From: Bacillus albus
GTDB lineage: Bacteria; Bacillota; Bacilli; Bacillales; Bacillaceae_G
Assembly: GCF_001884185.1 (NCBI RefSeq)
Contig: NZ_MAOE01000111.1
Coordinates: 62,001-126,000, forward strand
Length of the DNA: 64,000 bases
Reading direction: 5' to 3'
In this document: positions 18,501 to 28,252 of the stretch, piece by piece
Position numbering within the stretch: the stretch's first letter is position 1
Layout of the letters: each line of letters opens with the position of its first letter
Made by a program: the position numbers and the translations under genes
The notes under the pieces: model-generated
The model's database searches: none
Told to the model about the DNA's origin: nothing
The model's input: the letters and a program-made list of their open reading frames with translations, nothing else

Positions 18501-19475
18501 GTGCTTGAGCAAGGTTTATTAGTAACGGCTGGGGTAGCATTCTTAATTTCTGTTGCCCTTTCGCCATTGTTTATTCCATTTTTAAGAAAATTAAAGTTCG
18601 GACAGAGTATTCGTGATGAGGGACCAAAGTCACATCAAAAAAAATCAGGGACACCGACAATGGGTGGTATCGTCATATACGTATCTATGATGGTCACTTC
18701 ACTTATTATGGCTATTAAGTTTAATCATTTAGGTGCAGAGGTTTCGTTATTACTATTAGTGACGTTTGGTTACGGATTGATTGGATTTTTAGATGACTAC
18801 ATAAAGGTAGTTAAGAAGAGAAATCTTGGTTTAACATCAAAACAAAAATTAGTAGGTCAGCTTGTTATTGCTATTGCGTTCTTTTTAATTGGAAAAGGGC
18901 AAGCGTTCCACACATACATCATGATTCCGGGAACAGATGTTAAGTTTGAATTAGGTTGGGCATATTTTGTACTTGTACTATTTATGCTTATTGGTGGATC
19001 AAATGCAGTTAACTTAACTGACGGTTTAGATGGTTTATTATCAGGAACAGCTGCTATTGCATTTGGAGCGTTTAGTATTATTGCTGTAGCACAAGAGCAA
19101 TTTGGAGTAGCGATATTCTGTATGGCGGTTGTAGGAGCTGTACTTGGATTTTTAGTATTCAATGCGAATCCAGCGAAAGTATTTATGGGGGACACAGGTT
19201 CTTTAGCTTTAGGTGGAGCCATTGCAGCTGTAGCAATTTTATTAAAGCAAGAATTGCTATTAGTAATCATTGGCGGAGTATTCGTAATGGAAACTTTATC
19301 TGTTATTATTCAAGTTATTTCATTTAAAACAACAGGAAAACGTGTCTTTAAAATGAGTCCATTACACCATCATTATGAATTATGTGGTTGGTCAGAATGG
19401 CGTGTTGTTGTGACGTTTTGGTCTGTAGGATTTTTATTAGCTGTGTTAGGAATTTATATCGGGGTGTGGATGTAA
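18501..19475 (+). CDS. mraY: Phospho-MurNAc-pentapeptide transferase (lipid I synthase)
   Basis: Integral membrane enzyme transferring phospho-MurNAc-pentapeptide to undecaprenyl phosphate. 324 residues with about ten transmembrane segments and the family signatures [18 protein letters not shown] (Asp pair), NLTDGLDGL and PLHHHYE. The GTG start (VLEQGLLV) follows GAGAGGAGG at normal spacing; an upstream in-frame GTG at 18483 would encode the SD itself. Closely packed between murE and murD. Confidence 0.96.
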   Translation: MLEQGLLVTAGVAFLISVALSPLFIPFLRKLKFGQSIRDEGPKSHQKKSGTPTMGGIVIYVSMMVTSLIMAIKFNHLGAEVSLLLLVTFGYGLIGFLDDYIKVVKKRNLGLTSKQKLVGQLVIAIAFFLIGKGQAFHTYIMIPGTDVKFELGWAYFVLVLFMLIGGSNAVNLTDGLDGLLSGTAAIAFGAFSIIAVAQEQFGVAIFCMAVVGAVLGFLVFNANPAKVFMGDTGSLALGGAIAAVAILLKQELLLVIIGGVFVMETLSVIIQVISFKTTGKRVFKMSPLHHHYELCGWSEWRVVVTFWSVGFLLAVLGIYIGVWM

Positions 19476-20828
19476 TTGAAAATTGTAACTGAATTTCAAA
19501 ATAAAAATATTCTTGTATTAGGCATTGCAAAAAGTGGTTATGCAGCAGCTACGTTGTTACAAAAATTAGGGGCAAATGTTATTGTAAATGACGGAAAGCC
19601 TTTAGCAGATAATGTACTTGCTGCAGAATTACAAGCAAAAGGAATGGACGTTGTATGTGGTGGTCATCCTTTAGAATTGTTAGAGAGAAATATTTCTCTT
19701 GTGGTAAAAAATCCAGGAATCCCGTATTCTAATCCAATATTAGTTGCTGCGAAAGAAAAACAAATTCCGATTGTTACGGAAGTTGAATTAGCATATCGTA
19801 TTTCAGAAGCGCCATTTGTTGGGATTACGGGTTCTAACGGTAAAACGACGACGACAATGCTTACATTTGAAATGCTAAAAGAAGGACAAAAGCATCCTGT
19901 AATTGCAGGAAACATTGGAACTGTAGCATGTGAAGTAGCACAGGATGCAAAAGAAAATGAAGTTGTAGTTACAGAACTTTCATCGTTCCAATTGATGGGA
20001 GTAGAATTGTTCCAACCTAAAATTGCTGCGTTTTTAAATTTATTTGAGGCCCACTTAGATTATCATGGGACGAAGAAAGAATACGGTTTAGCGAAAGCAA
20101 ATATTTTTAAAAACCAAACAGAAAATGACTATAGTGTAATAAATGCAGATGATACAGATGTGATGGCTTTATCTGCTTATAGTAAAGGGCAAAAAGTACT
20201 ATTTTCAACAACGAAAGAAATTGAAGATGGCGCGTGTATAAAAGATAATGTTCTTTATTTTAAAGGTGAAAAAGTTGTTGAAGTAGGCGATATCGTTTTA
20301 CCTGGTCAACATAATTTAGAAAATATTTTAGCAGCGATGAGTATCGCAAAATTATTGGGTGTTTCTAATGAAGCGATTACGGCGGTGTTAAAACGATTTA
20401 CAGGTGTTAAACATCGTCTAGAATATGTAACAACTATTAACAACCGTAAGGTTTATAATGACTCAAAAGCAACGAATATGTTAGCGACTGAGAAAGCTTT
20501 ATCAGCGTTTACACAACCGATTGTGTTATTAGCAGGTGGGCTGGATCGTGGAAATGAATTTGATGATTTAATTCCATATTTCAAAAATGTAAAAGCAATT
20601 GTAACATTTGGACAAACAGCTCCCAAATTAGTAAGAGCTGCAGAAAAAGCGGGATTAGATACAATTGAAAGTGTCGATACTTTAGAGGAAGCGGTAGTGA
20701 AAGCTTACGCTCATTCTACAGATGGTGATGTAATTCTTCTTTCTCCAGCGTGTGCAAGCTGGGATCAATTTAAAACATTTGAAGAAAGAGGAGACATTTT
20801 TATACAAGCTGTGCATAAACTTATATAA
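19476..20828 (+). CDS. murD: UDP-MurNAc-L-alanine:D-glutamate ligase
   Basis: Cytosolic Mur ligase adding D-glutamate. The 450-residue protein has an N-terminal Rossmann-type UDP-binding domain ([13 protein letters not shown], about residues 13-25), the ATP loop [12 protein letters not shown] (about 115-126) and a C-terminal ligase domain with YNDSKATN and LLAGGLDRG. The TTG start directly follows the mraY stop, with GGGGTGTGG upstream, so coupling to mraY is likely. Length equals the family norm. Confidence 0.96.
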   Translation: MKIVTEFQNKNILVLGIAKSGYAAATLLQKLGANVIVNDGKPLADNVLAAELQAKGMDVVCGGHPLELLERNISLVVKNPGIPYSNPILVAAKEKQIPIVTEVELAYRISEAPFVGITGSNGKTTTTMLTFEMLKEGQKHPVIAGNIGTVACEVAQDAKENEVVVTELSSFQLMGVELFQPKIAAFLNLFEAHLDYHGTKKEYGLAKANIFKNQTENDYSVINADDTDVMALSAYSKGQKVLFSTTKEIEDGACIKDNVLYFKGEKVVEVGDIVLPGQHNLENILAAMSIAKLLGVSNEAITAVLKRFTGVKHRLEYVTTINNRKVYNDSKATNMLATEKALSAFTQPIVLLAGGLDRGNEFDDLIPYFKNVKAIVTFGQTAPKLVRAAEKAGLDTIESVDTLEEAVVKAYAHSTDGDVILLSPACASWDQFKTFEERGDIFIQAVHKLI

Positions 20829-20836
20829 AGTAAATC

Positions 20837-20872
20837 AAAACATCAGTAGGCTAACACCTACTGATGTTTTGT
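20837..20872 (+). terminator. Strong hairpin after murD
   Basis: AAAACATCAGTAGG/CCTACTGATGTTTT, 14-bp perfect arms with a 6-nt loop. The T run is only four bases then GTT, so termination may be partial. It separates murD from spoVE. Confidence 0.65.
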
Positions 20873-20918
20873 TACATAGGGCAAAAGTTTCTGCCTAAAG
20901 AGGTGGTGTTTATGGGTA

Positions 20919-22010
20919 ATGAAGAAAACGCCTGATTTTATTCTCATCATCGTTACACTTGCGTTGTTAACAATCGGAATGGTTATGGTGTATAGTGCGA
21001 GTGCGGTTTGGGCCTCTTATAAAATGGGGGACTCATTCTTTTTTGCAAAAAGGCAATTGCTATTTGCAGGTCTTGGTGTAGTGGCTATGTTTTTTATTAT
21101 GAAAATTGATTATTGGGTGTGGCGTACGTACTCAAAAGTAATTTTGCTAGTTTGCTTCATTCTTCTTATTCTCGTTCTTATTCCTGGAGTAGGACTTGTT
21201 CGAGGTGGAGCGAGAAGTTGGATTGGAATCGGGGCATTTTCCATTCAACCGTCAGAATTTATGAAGTTTGCGATGATTATTTTCTTAGCAAAATTTTTAG
21301 CGGAACGACAAAAATTAATTACTTCTTTTAAACGTGGTTTACTACCAGCTCTAAGTTTTGTATTTCTTGCTTTCGGAATGATTATGTTACAGCCAGATCT
21401 TGGGACAGGAACGGTAATGGTTGGGACATGTATCATTATGATATTTATCTCTGGAGCAAGGGTCTTTCACTTTGCAATGTTTGGTTTGATTGGTGTAGCA
21501 GGATTTGTAGGGTTAATTGCATCAGCACCGTATCGAATGAAACGTATAACATCATATTTAGATCCCTGGTCAGATCCGCTTGGGAGTGGATTTCAAATTA
21601 TTCAATCGTTACTCGCAATTGGACCGGGTGGATTATTCGGGCTTGGGCTTGGACAAAGTAGACAAAAGTTTCTTTATTTACCTGAACCGCAAACAGACTT
21701 TATATTTGCAATCTTATCCGAGGAATTAGGTTTTATTGGTGGTTCATTTGTGTTATTATTATTTAGTCTATTATTATGGCGTGGGATTCGTATAGCTTTA
21801 GGAGCGCCAGATTTATATGGTACGTTTTTAGCAGTAGGTATTGTGGCGATGATTGCGATTCAAGTAATGATTAATGTTGGTGTTGTAACAGGATTGATGC
21901 CTGTTACGGGTATTACTTTACCGTTTTTAAGTTATGGTGGATCAAGTTTGACATTAATGTTAATGGCAGTAGGTGTATTATTAAATATAAGTCGCCATTC
22001 TCGCTACTAA
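20919..22010 (+). CDS. spoVE: Stage V sporulation protein E, SEDS-family peptidoglycan polymerase
   Basis: SEDS (FtsW/RodA/SpoVE) glycosyltransferase for spore cortex, partner of SpoVD. 363 residues with ten hydrophobic segments and the family signatures VYSASAVWA near the N-terminus, RGGARSWIGIGAFSIQPSEFMK, and PVTGITLPFLSYGGSSL near the C-terminus. Position between murD and murG identifies SpoVE rather than vegetative FtsW. The start is 12 nt from AGAGGTGGTG; an out-of-frame ATG at 20912 is closer to that SD. Confidence 0.93.
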   Translation: MKKTPDFILIIVTLALLTIGMVMVYSASAVWASYKMGDSFFFAKRQLLFAGLGVVAMFFIMKIDYWVWRTYSKVILLVCFILLILVLIPGVGLVRGGARSWIGIGAFSIQPSEFMKFAMIIFLAKFLAERQKLITSFKRGLLPALSFVFLAFGMIMLQPDLGTGTVMVGTCIIMIFISGARVFHFAMFGLIGVAGFVGLIASAPYRMKRITSYLDPWSDPLGSGFQIIQSLLAIGPGGLFGLGLGQSRQKFLYLPEPQTDFIFAILSEELGFIGGSFVLLLFSLLLWRGIRIALGAPDLYGTFLAVGIVAMIAIQVMINVGVVTGLMPVTGITLPFLSYGGSSLTLMLMAVGVLLNISRHSRY

Positions 22011-22037
22011 ACCCTGTTTTATAAGACAGGGTTTTTC
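22009..22037 (+). terminator. Terminator after spoVE
   Basis: AAACCCTGT/ACAGGGTTT arms, TTTATAAG loop, then T residues. It lies inside the dcw cluster, so murG probably relies on read-through or its own promoter. Confidence 0.88.
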
Positions 22038-22111
22038 GTATGTGTGCGAAGAAACAATATGTATATAGAATAACGACTGAAATTAGAAACAGAGAAGCGG
22101 AGGAGTTAGTA

Positions 22112-23206
22112 GTGCGTGTATTAGTAAGTGGTGGGGGCACTGGAGGTCATATTTATCCGGCTCTTGCTTTAATAAGAGAAATAAAAAAATTAAATCCGGA
22201 AGCAAGGTTTTTATATATTGGAACGGAGAATGGATTAGAGAGCACAATTGTGCCAAAAGCAGGTATACCGTTTCAATCTATTGTTATAAGTGGATTTAAA
22301 CGTAAAATATCGTTAGATAACGTGAAAACAGTGATGCGTTTCCTAAAAGGTGTACAAGATAGTAAACGATATATTCGTCGTTTTAATCCGGATATTGTAA
22401 TTGGAACGGGTGGATATGTATGTGGACCTGTTGTATATGCTGCGGCAAAATTAGGTATTCCAACTATTGTACATGAACAAAATAGTGTACCTGGTGTAAC
22501 GAATAAGTTTTTAAGCCGCTATGTTGATAAAGTTGCGGTTTGTTTTGATGCAGCTGTAGAGCATTTTCCACAATCAAAAGTGGTCATGACAGGAAATCCA
22601 CGAGCATCAGAAGTAATGGATCAAAATGGAATGAAGGGAAAACGTTCAGTAGGTTTATCTCTTCCTAAAAAATCCGTACTTATTTTTGGTGGAAGCCGTG
22701 GCGCTAGACCGATTAACGATGCTTTCATAGAGGCAATTGAGCAGTTTGGAAATAAAAGTTACGAAATATTGTATGTAACAGGTGAAGTTCATTACGACAA
22801 AGTGATGGAAGCAGTAAAGCAAAAAGGGAATCCGAGTAATGTTATTATTAAACCTTTCATTCATAATATGCCAGAAGTACTTACAGGTGTAGATCTTGTT
22901 GTTTCAAGAGCTGGGGCAACAACACTTGCAGAATTAACAGCGTTAGGTAAGCCGAGTGTATTAATTCCAAGTCCTTATGTAACAAATAACCATCAGGAAA
23001 AAAATGCACGTTCTGTTGTCGATAAAGGAGCAGCAAAAATGTTGCTTGAAAAAGATTTAACAGCAGAAACGCTTATTCGTGACATTGATGAGATTTTATT
23101 AGATGCACAAACATTACAAAATATGAAGCTTGCTGCTGGGCAATTAGGTATTCCTGATGCAGCAAATAAGCTGTATGAAGTAATGAATAAACTTGTAAAA
23201 AAATAA
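22112..23206 (+). CDS. murG: UDP-GlcNAc:undecaprenyl-PP-MurNAc-pentapeptide GlcNAc transferase
   Basis: Peripheral membrane GT-B glycosyltransferase making lipid II from lipid I. The 364-residue product starts [20 protein letters not shown] (GTG start) with the donor G loop, and has the second glycine loop FGGSRGA and the UDP-GlcNAc contact region [24 protein letters not shown] is preceded by GCGGAGGAG; the longer frame from 22040 adds unconserved residues and is rejected. Confidence 0.96.
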   Translation: MRVLVSGGGTGGHIYPALALIREIKKLNPEARFLYIGTENGLESTIVPKAGIPFQSIVISGFKRKISLDNVKTVMRFLKGVQDSKRYIRRFNPDIVIGTGGYVCGPVVYAAAKLGIPTIVHEQNSVPGVTNKFLSRYVDKVAVCFDAAVEHFPQSKVVMTGNPRASEVMDQNGMKGKRSVGLSLPKKSVLIFGGSRGARPINDAFIEAIEQFGNKSYEILYVTGEVHYDKVMEAVKQKGNPSNVIIKPFIHNMPEVLTGVDLVVSRAGATTLAELTALGKPSVLIPSPYVTNNHQEKNARSVVDKGAAKMLLEKDLTAETLIRDIDEILLDAQTLQNMKLAAGQLGIPDAANKLYEVMNKLVKK

Positions 23207-23267
23207 CGTTAGGTGAAAGCCCTGCATACTACTGTAATAAGGATACTTAGTATGGGGGAGATTGTTT

Positions 23268-24173
23268 ATGGAGCAATTAGTAAATGAGCTTATAGAAGCA
23301 AATGTTGGTCGCGTGTTAGTGGATGAACCGTTAGCTCGTTATACGACTATGAAAATAGGTGGACCAGCTGATATTTTAATTGTGCCAAAGCATGTTGCCG
23401 GTATTGAAAAAACGTTGCAGTTAGTCAAAAAGTATAAAACAAAGTGGACTGTAATTGGTCGCGGTTCGAATCTTCTTGTATCTGATTTAGGTATAGAAGG
23501 TGTCGTTATTCGTTTAGGAGAAGGATTAGACCACTTAGAAGTCGAAAAATACAAAGTAAGAGTTGGTGGTGGGTATCCCCTTATTAAATTATCAACTTTA
23601 CTTAGTCGTCAAGGATTGGCCGGTCTTGAGTTTGCAAGTGGTATTCCAGGGAGTGTTGGTGGTGCAGTGTATATGAATGCAGGAGCACATAAATCGGATA
23701 TATCAAATATAGTATCAAAAGCTCTTATTCTGTTTGAAGATGGAACAATTGACTGGTTAACGCATGAAGAATTGGAGTTTTCCTATCGTACATCTGTATT
23801 GCAAACGAAACGTCCTGGTATTGTTTTGGAAGCTGAGTTTCAATTACAGATAGGAGAGCGTGAAAGAATTGTAAGTGTCATGCAGAAGAATAAAGATTAC
23901 CGCCGTGAAACACAGCCATGGAATCATCCTTGTGCAGGAAGTGTGTTCCGAAATCCAATTCCATACTTTGCAGGAGATTTAATAGAAAAAGCGGGGCTTC
24001 GTGGTTATCAAATAGGTGGAGCTCAAATTTCTGAAATGCATGGGAATTTTATTATTAATACTGGGGAAGCCAGTGCGCAAGATGTCTTATCTTTAATTGC
24101 ATTCATAAAACAAACAATCAAGGATAAATTTGGTGTAGAAATGCATACAGAAGTAGAAATCATTGGAAGATAA
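23268..24173 (+). CDS. murB: UDP-N-acetylenolpyruvoylglucosamine reductase
   Basis: FAD-dependent reductase forming UDP-MurNAc. 301 residues with the FAD-binding [12 protein letters not shown] and [16 protein letters not shown] segments and the C-terminal [14 protein letters not shown] block containing the catalytic Ser/Glu region (type IIa-like, no Tyr insertion). ATG follows GGGGGAG. A TTG six bases upstream is in frame but poorly spaced. Cereus-group genomes have a second murB, so this is the dcw-linked copy. Confidence 0.95.
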   Translation: MEQLVNELIEANVGRVLVDEPLARYTTMKIGGPADILIVPKHVAGIEKTLQLVKKYKTKWTVIGRGSNLLVSDLGIEGVVIRLGEGLDHLEVEKYKVRVGGGYPLIKLSTLLSRQGLAGLEFASGIPGSVGGAVYMNAGAHKSDISNIVSKALILFEDGTIDWLTHEELEFSYRTSVLQTKRPGIVLEAEFQLQIGERERIVSVMQKNKDYRRETQPWNHPCAGSVFRNPIPYFAGDLIEKAGLRGYQIGGAQISEMHGNFIINTGEASAQDVLSLIAFIKQTIKDKFGVEMHTEVEIIGR

Positions 24174-24218
24174 CGGTTATTCGTTCCGCTCATTATCATT
24201 TATGTTATAATAAGAAGA

Positions 24219-24251
24219 TAAGAACGGCATGAGGAACATGCCGTTCTTTAT
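24219..24251 (+). terminator. Hairpin between murB and divIB
   Basis: AAGAACGGCATG/CATGCCGTTCTT perfect 12-bp arms around AGGAA, with only a short T stretch after; partial termination or mRNA stabilisation is possible. Confidence 0.6.
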
Positions 24252-24271
24252 GTTACGTAGGGGGATCGTAC

Positions 24272-25042
24272 ATGAAAAATAGTAAAGTGATTAAACTACA
24301 GGATCGTGTACCAAAGTTAAAAAATCAACAGAAAAAAAACAAGAAAAATGTTAATCATCGGTTGATTTTATACATATCAATTTTATTTTTATTAGTGCTC
24401 TTTTTGATTTATTTTCGGTCTCCGCTTAGCAATATAAAAAAGATAAGTGTGTTTGGAAATCATTATATGACAGATGAACAAGTAATGAAGGAATCAGGTG
24501 TGACATATGATACAAGTTATTTCCGAGTGACAGCACATAAAGCAGAAGAAAACTTAACGAAACGAAAAGAAATTAAAGCCGTAAATGTAAAAAAACGTTT
24601 TCCAAATAAAATTGATGTTCATATTGAAGAATATTTAACGATTGGTTATATAAACAAAGATGGGAAATTACAACCGTTATTAGAAAACGGGAAAACACTT
24701 GATGTACTTCCGAATGGAAAACTTCCTGTTGCAGCGCCAATTTTTGAACCTTTTAAAGAGGAGAAAATGAAGGAGTTAATTGCTGAGCTTGAAAAATTAA
24801 CACCAACTATTTTGAGGTCTATTTCTGAAATTCGTTATTCGCCGACAAATGCGAATGAGGACCACCTTACTTTATATATGAATGAAGGGTATGAAGTGAG
24901 TACTACGATTCAAAATTTCGCAAAACGTATGGAAGCTTATCCACTTATATTAAAAACAATTGAGCCAGGTAAAAAGGTATTAATTGACTTAGAAGTGGGG
25001 GCATATACGAAAGAAATAGGAGCGGAAGAAAAAAAAGAATAG
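24272..25042 (+). CDS. divIB: Cell division protein DivIB/FtsQ
   Basis: Bitopic divisome protein. 256 residues: a Lys-rich cytosolic tail (about 1-30), one transmembrane helix (RLILYISILFLLVLFLIYF, about 31-49), a POTRA domain (ISVFGNHYMTDEQV..., about 58-125) and an extracytoplasmic beta domain with an acidic/Lys-rich tail. ATG follows TAGGGGGA. The B. subtilis neighbours ylxW, ylxX and sbp do not follow it here. Confidence 0.92.
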   Translation: MKNSKVIKLQDRVPKLKNQQKKNKKNVNHRLILYISILFLLVLFLIYFRSPLSNIKKISVFGNHYMTDEQVMKESGVTYDTSYFRVTAHKAEENLTKRKEIKAVNVKKRFPNKIDVHIEEYLTIGYINKDGKLQPLLENGKTLDVLPNGKLPVAAPIFEPFKEEKMKELIAELEKLTPTILRSISEIRYSPTNANEDHLTLYMNEGYEVSTTIQNFAKRMEAYPLILKTIEPGKKVLIDLEVGAYTKEIGAEEKKE

Positions 25043-25332
25043 AACGATAGTTTTCACTACGTTATTGTAGAAAAAACGAAACGAACGTTCTACTTGATGC
25101 ATAGGAATTTACAAGAATGGTTTATTTGATGAAAAATATGTAAAAATTCTTAGATTCATACTAGGATTGGTACAAGTTTCACTTTTCTATGAGTACATCT
25201 TAGTGTAGACTTATACTTGGCGGTAATCTTTACACTTGAAATAGAATTATTTCAAGATAAGCAGTTATTCACAGTTTACTGCGATATTCTTAAATGAATG
25301 TTAAATAAAAATAAGAAAAATATAGGGTTAAA
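25043..25332 (+). other. Non-coding gap between divIB and ftsA
   Basis: No reading frame of note. In B. subtilis this interval holds ylxW, ylxX and sbp, none of which is present. The AT-rich sequence ends in a SigmaH-type promoter. Confidence 0.7.
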
Positions 25333-25361
25333 AAAGGGAAACGTATAAAGACGTTGAATAT
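25333..25361 (+). promoter_or_regulatory. SigmaH promoter candidate for ftsA-ftsZ
   Basis: AAAGGGAAA (25333-25341), 11-nt spacer, GTTGAATAT (25353-25361). The -10 matches RNNGAATWW fully and the -35 matches RNAGGAWWW at eight of nine positions. The B. subtilis ftsAZ operon also has a SigmaH promoter, which raises division gene expression at sporulation. Confidence 0.75.
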
Positions 25362-25442
25362 TTTTCTTATAAATAGTAAAGTTGCGATTGTTGTTCCATA
25401 TATTGAGTTGTATGGTATAAATAAAGAAGGAGGTGCCAAAGA

Positions 25443-26750
25443 ATGAACAGCAATGAAATATATGTTAGTCTTGACATCGGTACATCCAATGTTAAAGTCA
25501 TCATTGGTGAAATGGTTAATGACAGCTTAAACATAATTGGTGTTGGAAATGTAAAATCAAATGGTTTGAAGAAAGGATCGATAGTTGATATAGATGAGAC
25601 TGTTCGATCAATTAAAAAAGCAATTGAACAAGCTGAGCGCATGGTGGGAATCCACATTGAGCAAGTTGTAGTAGGTGTCAATGCAAACCAGGTACAGCTA
25701 CTTCCTTGTCACGGAGTAGTCGCTGTTTCAAATGAAGATCGTGAAATCGGGAATGAAGATGTCTTACGCGTTCTAGATGCAGCACAAGTTGTGTCAATTG
25801 CTCCAGAACGTGAGTTTATTGATGTGGTACCTCGACAGTTCATTGTAGACGGTCTTGACGAGATTAACGATCCACGAGGGATGATCGGTGTAAGATTAGA
25901 AATGGAAGGTACACTTATTACAGGCTCGAGAACTTTACTACATAACCTACTTCGTTGTGTAGAAAAAGCAGGTCTTGAAATTGTTGATATTTGCCTTCAG
26001 CCTTTAGCGGCTGCTACAGTTGCTATATCTTCAGATGAAAAAAATAGAGGAGTAGCCCTTGTTGATATGGGGGGAGGATCTACAACTTTATCTATTTTTA
26101 AAGATGGAGAGTTACAAGCGACGAGTGTATTACCATTAGGTGGAGACCATATAACGAAGGATATTGCGATTGGGTTGAAAACTTCAACAGAAAATGCAGA
26201 TCAAATTAAGTTGAAATATGGACATGCTTTTTATGATACAGCATCTGAAGAAGAGATGTTTACGGTTCCTATTATGGGAAGCGATCAAACAGAACAATAT
26301 TCTCAATTGGAATTATCGGATATAATAGAGGCTCGTGTAGAGGAAATTTTAATGTTTGTTCAAGATGAAGTACGTAAGTTAGGAGTAAAGCAAGTAGCTT
26401 CTGGTTATGTACTAACTGGTGGAATTGCTTCTATGCCAGGTGTTCTTGATCTTGCATATGATATTTTACATGAAAATGTTCGTATAGCAACTCCTGATTA
26501 TATTGGTGTGCGTGAGCCACAATATACAAGTGGAGTGGGATTAATTAAACATTCTTATCAAAAAGCTAAATTACGAGGGAAAAATGTGCAGGAAAAGCAA
26601 GAGCATTTTGAACCAGTACCAGCACCAGCTCCAACGCCGGTACAACAGCAACCTGCTAAACAAAAAACTCGTAATCAAAACAATAATAATCAAAATGATG
26701 AACGTATGATGTCAAAAGTAAAACGTGTATTCCGTTATTTATGGGATTAA
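25443..26750 (+). CDS. ftsA: Cell division protein FtsA
   Basis: Actin-like protein that tethers FtsZ filaments to the membrane. 435 residues with the actin-fold phosphate loops SLDIGTSNVKV (near the N-terminus) and LVDMGGGSTTLSIF, the GGxxxMPG adenosine loop in TGGIASMPG, a Gln/Asn-rich linker (about 395-425) and the C-terminal membrane-targeting amphipathic helix SKVKRVFRYLWD. ATG is preceded by GAAGGAGGTG, a strong SD. Confidence 0.97.
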   Translation: MNSNEIYVSLDIGTSNVKVIIGEMVNDSLNIIGVGNVKSNGLKKGSIVDIDETVRSIKKAIEQAERMVGIHIEQVVVGVNANQVQLLPCHGVVAVSNEDREIGNEDVLRVLDAAQVVSIAPEREFIDVVPRQFIVDGLDEINDPRGMIGVRLEMEGTLITGSRTLLHNLLRCVEKAGLEIVDICLQPLAAATVAISSDEKNRGVALVDMGGGSTTLSIFKDGELQATSVLPLGGDHITKDIAIGLKTSTENADQIKLKYGHAFYDTASEEEMFTVPIMGSDQTEQYSQLELSDIIEARVEEILMFVQDEVRKLGVKQVASGYVLTGGIASMPGVLDLAYDILHENVRIATPDYIGVREPQYTSGVGLIKHSYQKAKLRGKNVQEKQEHFEPVPAPAPTPVQQQPAKQKTRNQNNNNQNDERMMSKVKRVFRYLWD

Positions 26751-26789
26751 AATTGGACACGAAAAATGAGGTTCTAGGGGGATTTCGAC

Positions 26790-27944
26790 ATGTTAGAGTT
26801 TGATACTACTCAAGATCAATTAGCGAATATAAAAGTTATCGGTGTCGGCGGTGGCGGAAACAATGCTGTAAACCGTATGATTGAACACGGTGTACAAGGT
26901 GTAGACTTTATCGCTGTAAATACTGATGCACAAGCATTAAATCTATCAAAAGCTGAAACAAAAATGCAAATTGGTGGAAAATTAACACGTGGACTTGGTG
27001 CAGGTGCAAACCCTGAAGTAGGGAAAAAAGCTGCAGAAGAAAGCAAAGAACAGATCCAAGAAGCACTTCGTGGTGCTGATATGGTATTCGTAACTGCTGG
27101 TATGGGCGGCGGAACTGGAACTGGTGCAGCTCCAGTTGTTGCTCAAGTTGCAAAAGAATTAGGTGCATTAACAGTTGGTGTTGTAACACGTCCATTTACA
27201 TTTGAAGGACGTAAGCGTGCAACACAAGCGGCATCTGGTATTGCTGCATTTAAAGAAAATGTAGATACACTTATTGTAATTCCAAACGATCGCTTATTAG
27301 AGATTGTTGATAAAAACACGCCGATGTTAGAAGCATTCCGTGAAGCAGATAACGTATTACGTCAAGGTGTACAAGGTATTTCAGATTTAATTGCAACACC
27401 AGGTTTAATTAACTTAGACTTCGCAGACGTAAAAACAATTATGTCTAATAGAGGTTCTGCTTTAATGGGTATTGGTTCTGGTAATGGAGAAAATCGTGCT
27501 GCTGAAGCTGCGAAAAAAGCGATTTCTAGTCCATTATTAGAAACATCTATTGATGGAGCTCAAGGTGTTATCATGAACATTACGGGTGGAGCTAACTTAA
27601 GCTTATATGAAGTACAAGAAGCGGCAGACATTGTAGCTTCAGCTTCAGATCCAGAAGTAAATATGATTTTCGGTTCTGTTATTAACGAAGGATTAAAAGA
27701 TGATATCGTTGTAACTGTAATTGCAACTGGTTTTGATGATAGCATTGCAACTCAACCACCAAAACCAATCATTCGTCCGAATGTGAACCACACGCAACAA
27801 CAGCAACAGCCAGTAGCTCAACCTCCAAAACAACGTGAAGTAAAACGTGAAATGAAGCGTGAAGAGCCGGTTGTACATGAGCGTCATTCAGATTCAGATG
27901 ATATCGATATTCCAGCATTTTTACGTAACCGTCGTAGACGATAA
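26790..27944 (+). CDS. ftsZ: Cell division GTPase FtsZ
   Basis: Tubulin-like GTPase forming the Z ring. 384 residues: GTPase domain with the tubulin signature GGGTGTG (in [12 protein letters not shown], about residues 104-115), T7-loop synergy region NLDFAD near 207-212, a Gln/Pro-rich linker (about 320-365) and the C-terminal conserved peptide [14 protein letters not shown], which binds FtsA, SepF and other partners. ATG follows CTAGGGGGA. It is encoded immediately after ftsA. Confidence 0.98.
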   Translation: MLEFDTTQDQLANIKVIGVGGGGNNAVNRMIEHGVQGVDFIAVNTDAQALNLSKAETKMQIGGKLTRGLGAGANPEVGKKAAEESKEQIQEALRGADMVFVTAGMGGGTGTGAAPVVAQVAKELGALTVGVVTRPFTFEGRKRATQAASGIAAFKENVDTLIVIPNDRLLEIVDKNTPMLEAFREADNVLRQGVQGISDLIATPGLINLDFADVKTIMSNRGSALMGIGSGNGENRAAEAAKKAISSPLLETSIDGAQGVIMNITGGANLSLYEVQEAADIVASASDPEVNMIFGSVINEGLKDDIVVTVIATGFDDSIATQPPKPIIRPNVNHTQQQQQPVAQPPKQREVKREMKREEPVVHERHSDSDDIDIPAFLRNRRRR

Positions 27945-27945
27945 A

Positions 27946-27974
27946 AGAAAAGGAGCTTTCAGGCTCCTTTTTTG
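27946..27974 (+). terminator. First terminator after ftsZ
   Basis: AAAAGGAGC/GCTCCTTTT arms around TTTCAG, followed by T residues. Confidence 0.88.
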
Positions 27975-27987
27975 CTTTATACAGGAG

Positions 27988-28014
27988 AAAGATCTGCTAA
28001 GCAGGTCTTTTTTT
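27988..28014 (+). terminator. Second terminator after ftsZ
   Basis: AAAGATCTGC/GCAGGTCTTT arms with a TAA loop and more T residues. Together with the preceding hairpin it insulates ftsZ from spoIIGA. Confidence 0.85.
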
Positions 28015-28016
28015 AT

Positions 28017-28071
28017 TTTATCCCACTTTAATGGGCAGTAAGACCCCCCACTGATTAAAGTTTCACTTTAT
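28017..28071 (+). mobile_element. bcr1 deletion derivative (55 bp) next to the spoIIG promoter
   Basis: Begins TTTATCCC and ends CACTTTAT, the same ends as the complete copy at 54,090-54,245, same orientation. The left end up to GTAAGACCCCC joins directly to CCCCCACTGATTAAAG, so the middle 100 bp is lost between two C5 tracts. Both TTTAT ends remain. Confidence 0.85.
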
Positions 28072-28188
28072 ACATTTCACTTTATATGTAAGTAAAAAAG
28101 CATAGTATTCTATGAAACATATACTTTTATTTTTTACCGACAGATTATGTCTAGAAAGCACAAAATAACAAAAAAACACCTCCGCAAA

Positions 28189-28222
28189 TTGACACACTTT
28201 CCTATTGGATATGCATTATACT
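28189..28222 (+). promoter_or_regulatory. spoIIG promoter with 22-bp spacer
   Basis: TTGACA (28189-28194), 22 bp, TATACT (28217-28222). The abnormally long spacer is the hallmark of the Spo0A-activated spoIIG promoter of B. subtilis. A loose 0A-like match (CCGACA, reverse of TGTCGG) lies at 28137-28142. Confidence 0.8.
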
Positions 28223-28252
28223 AGTCTCAACTTAAAAAAAGAGGTGAATTGT

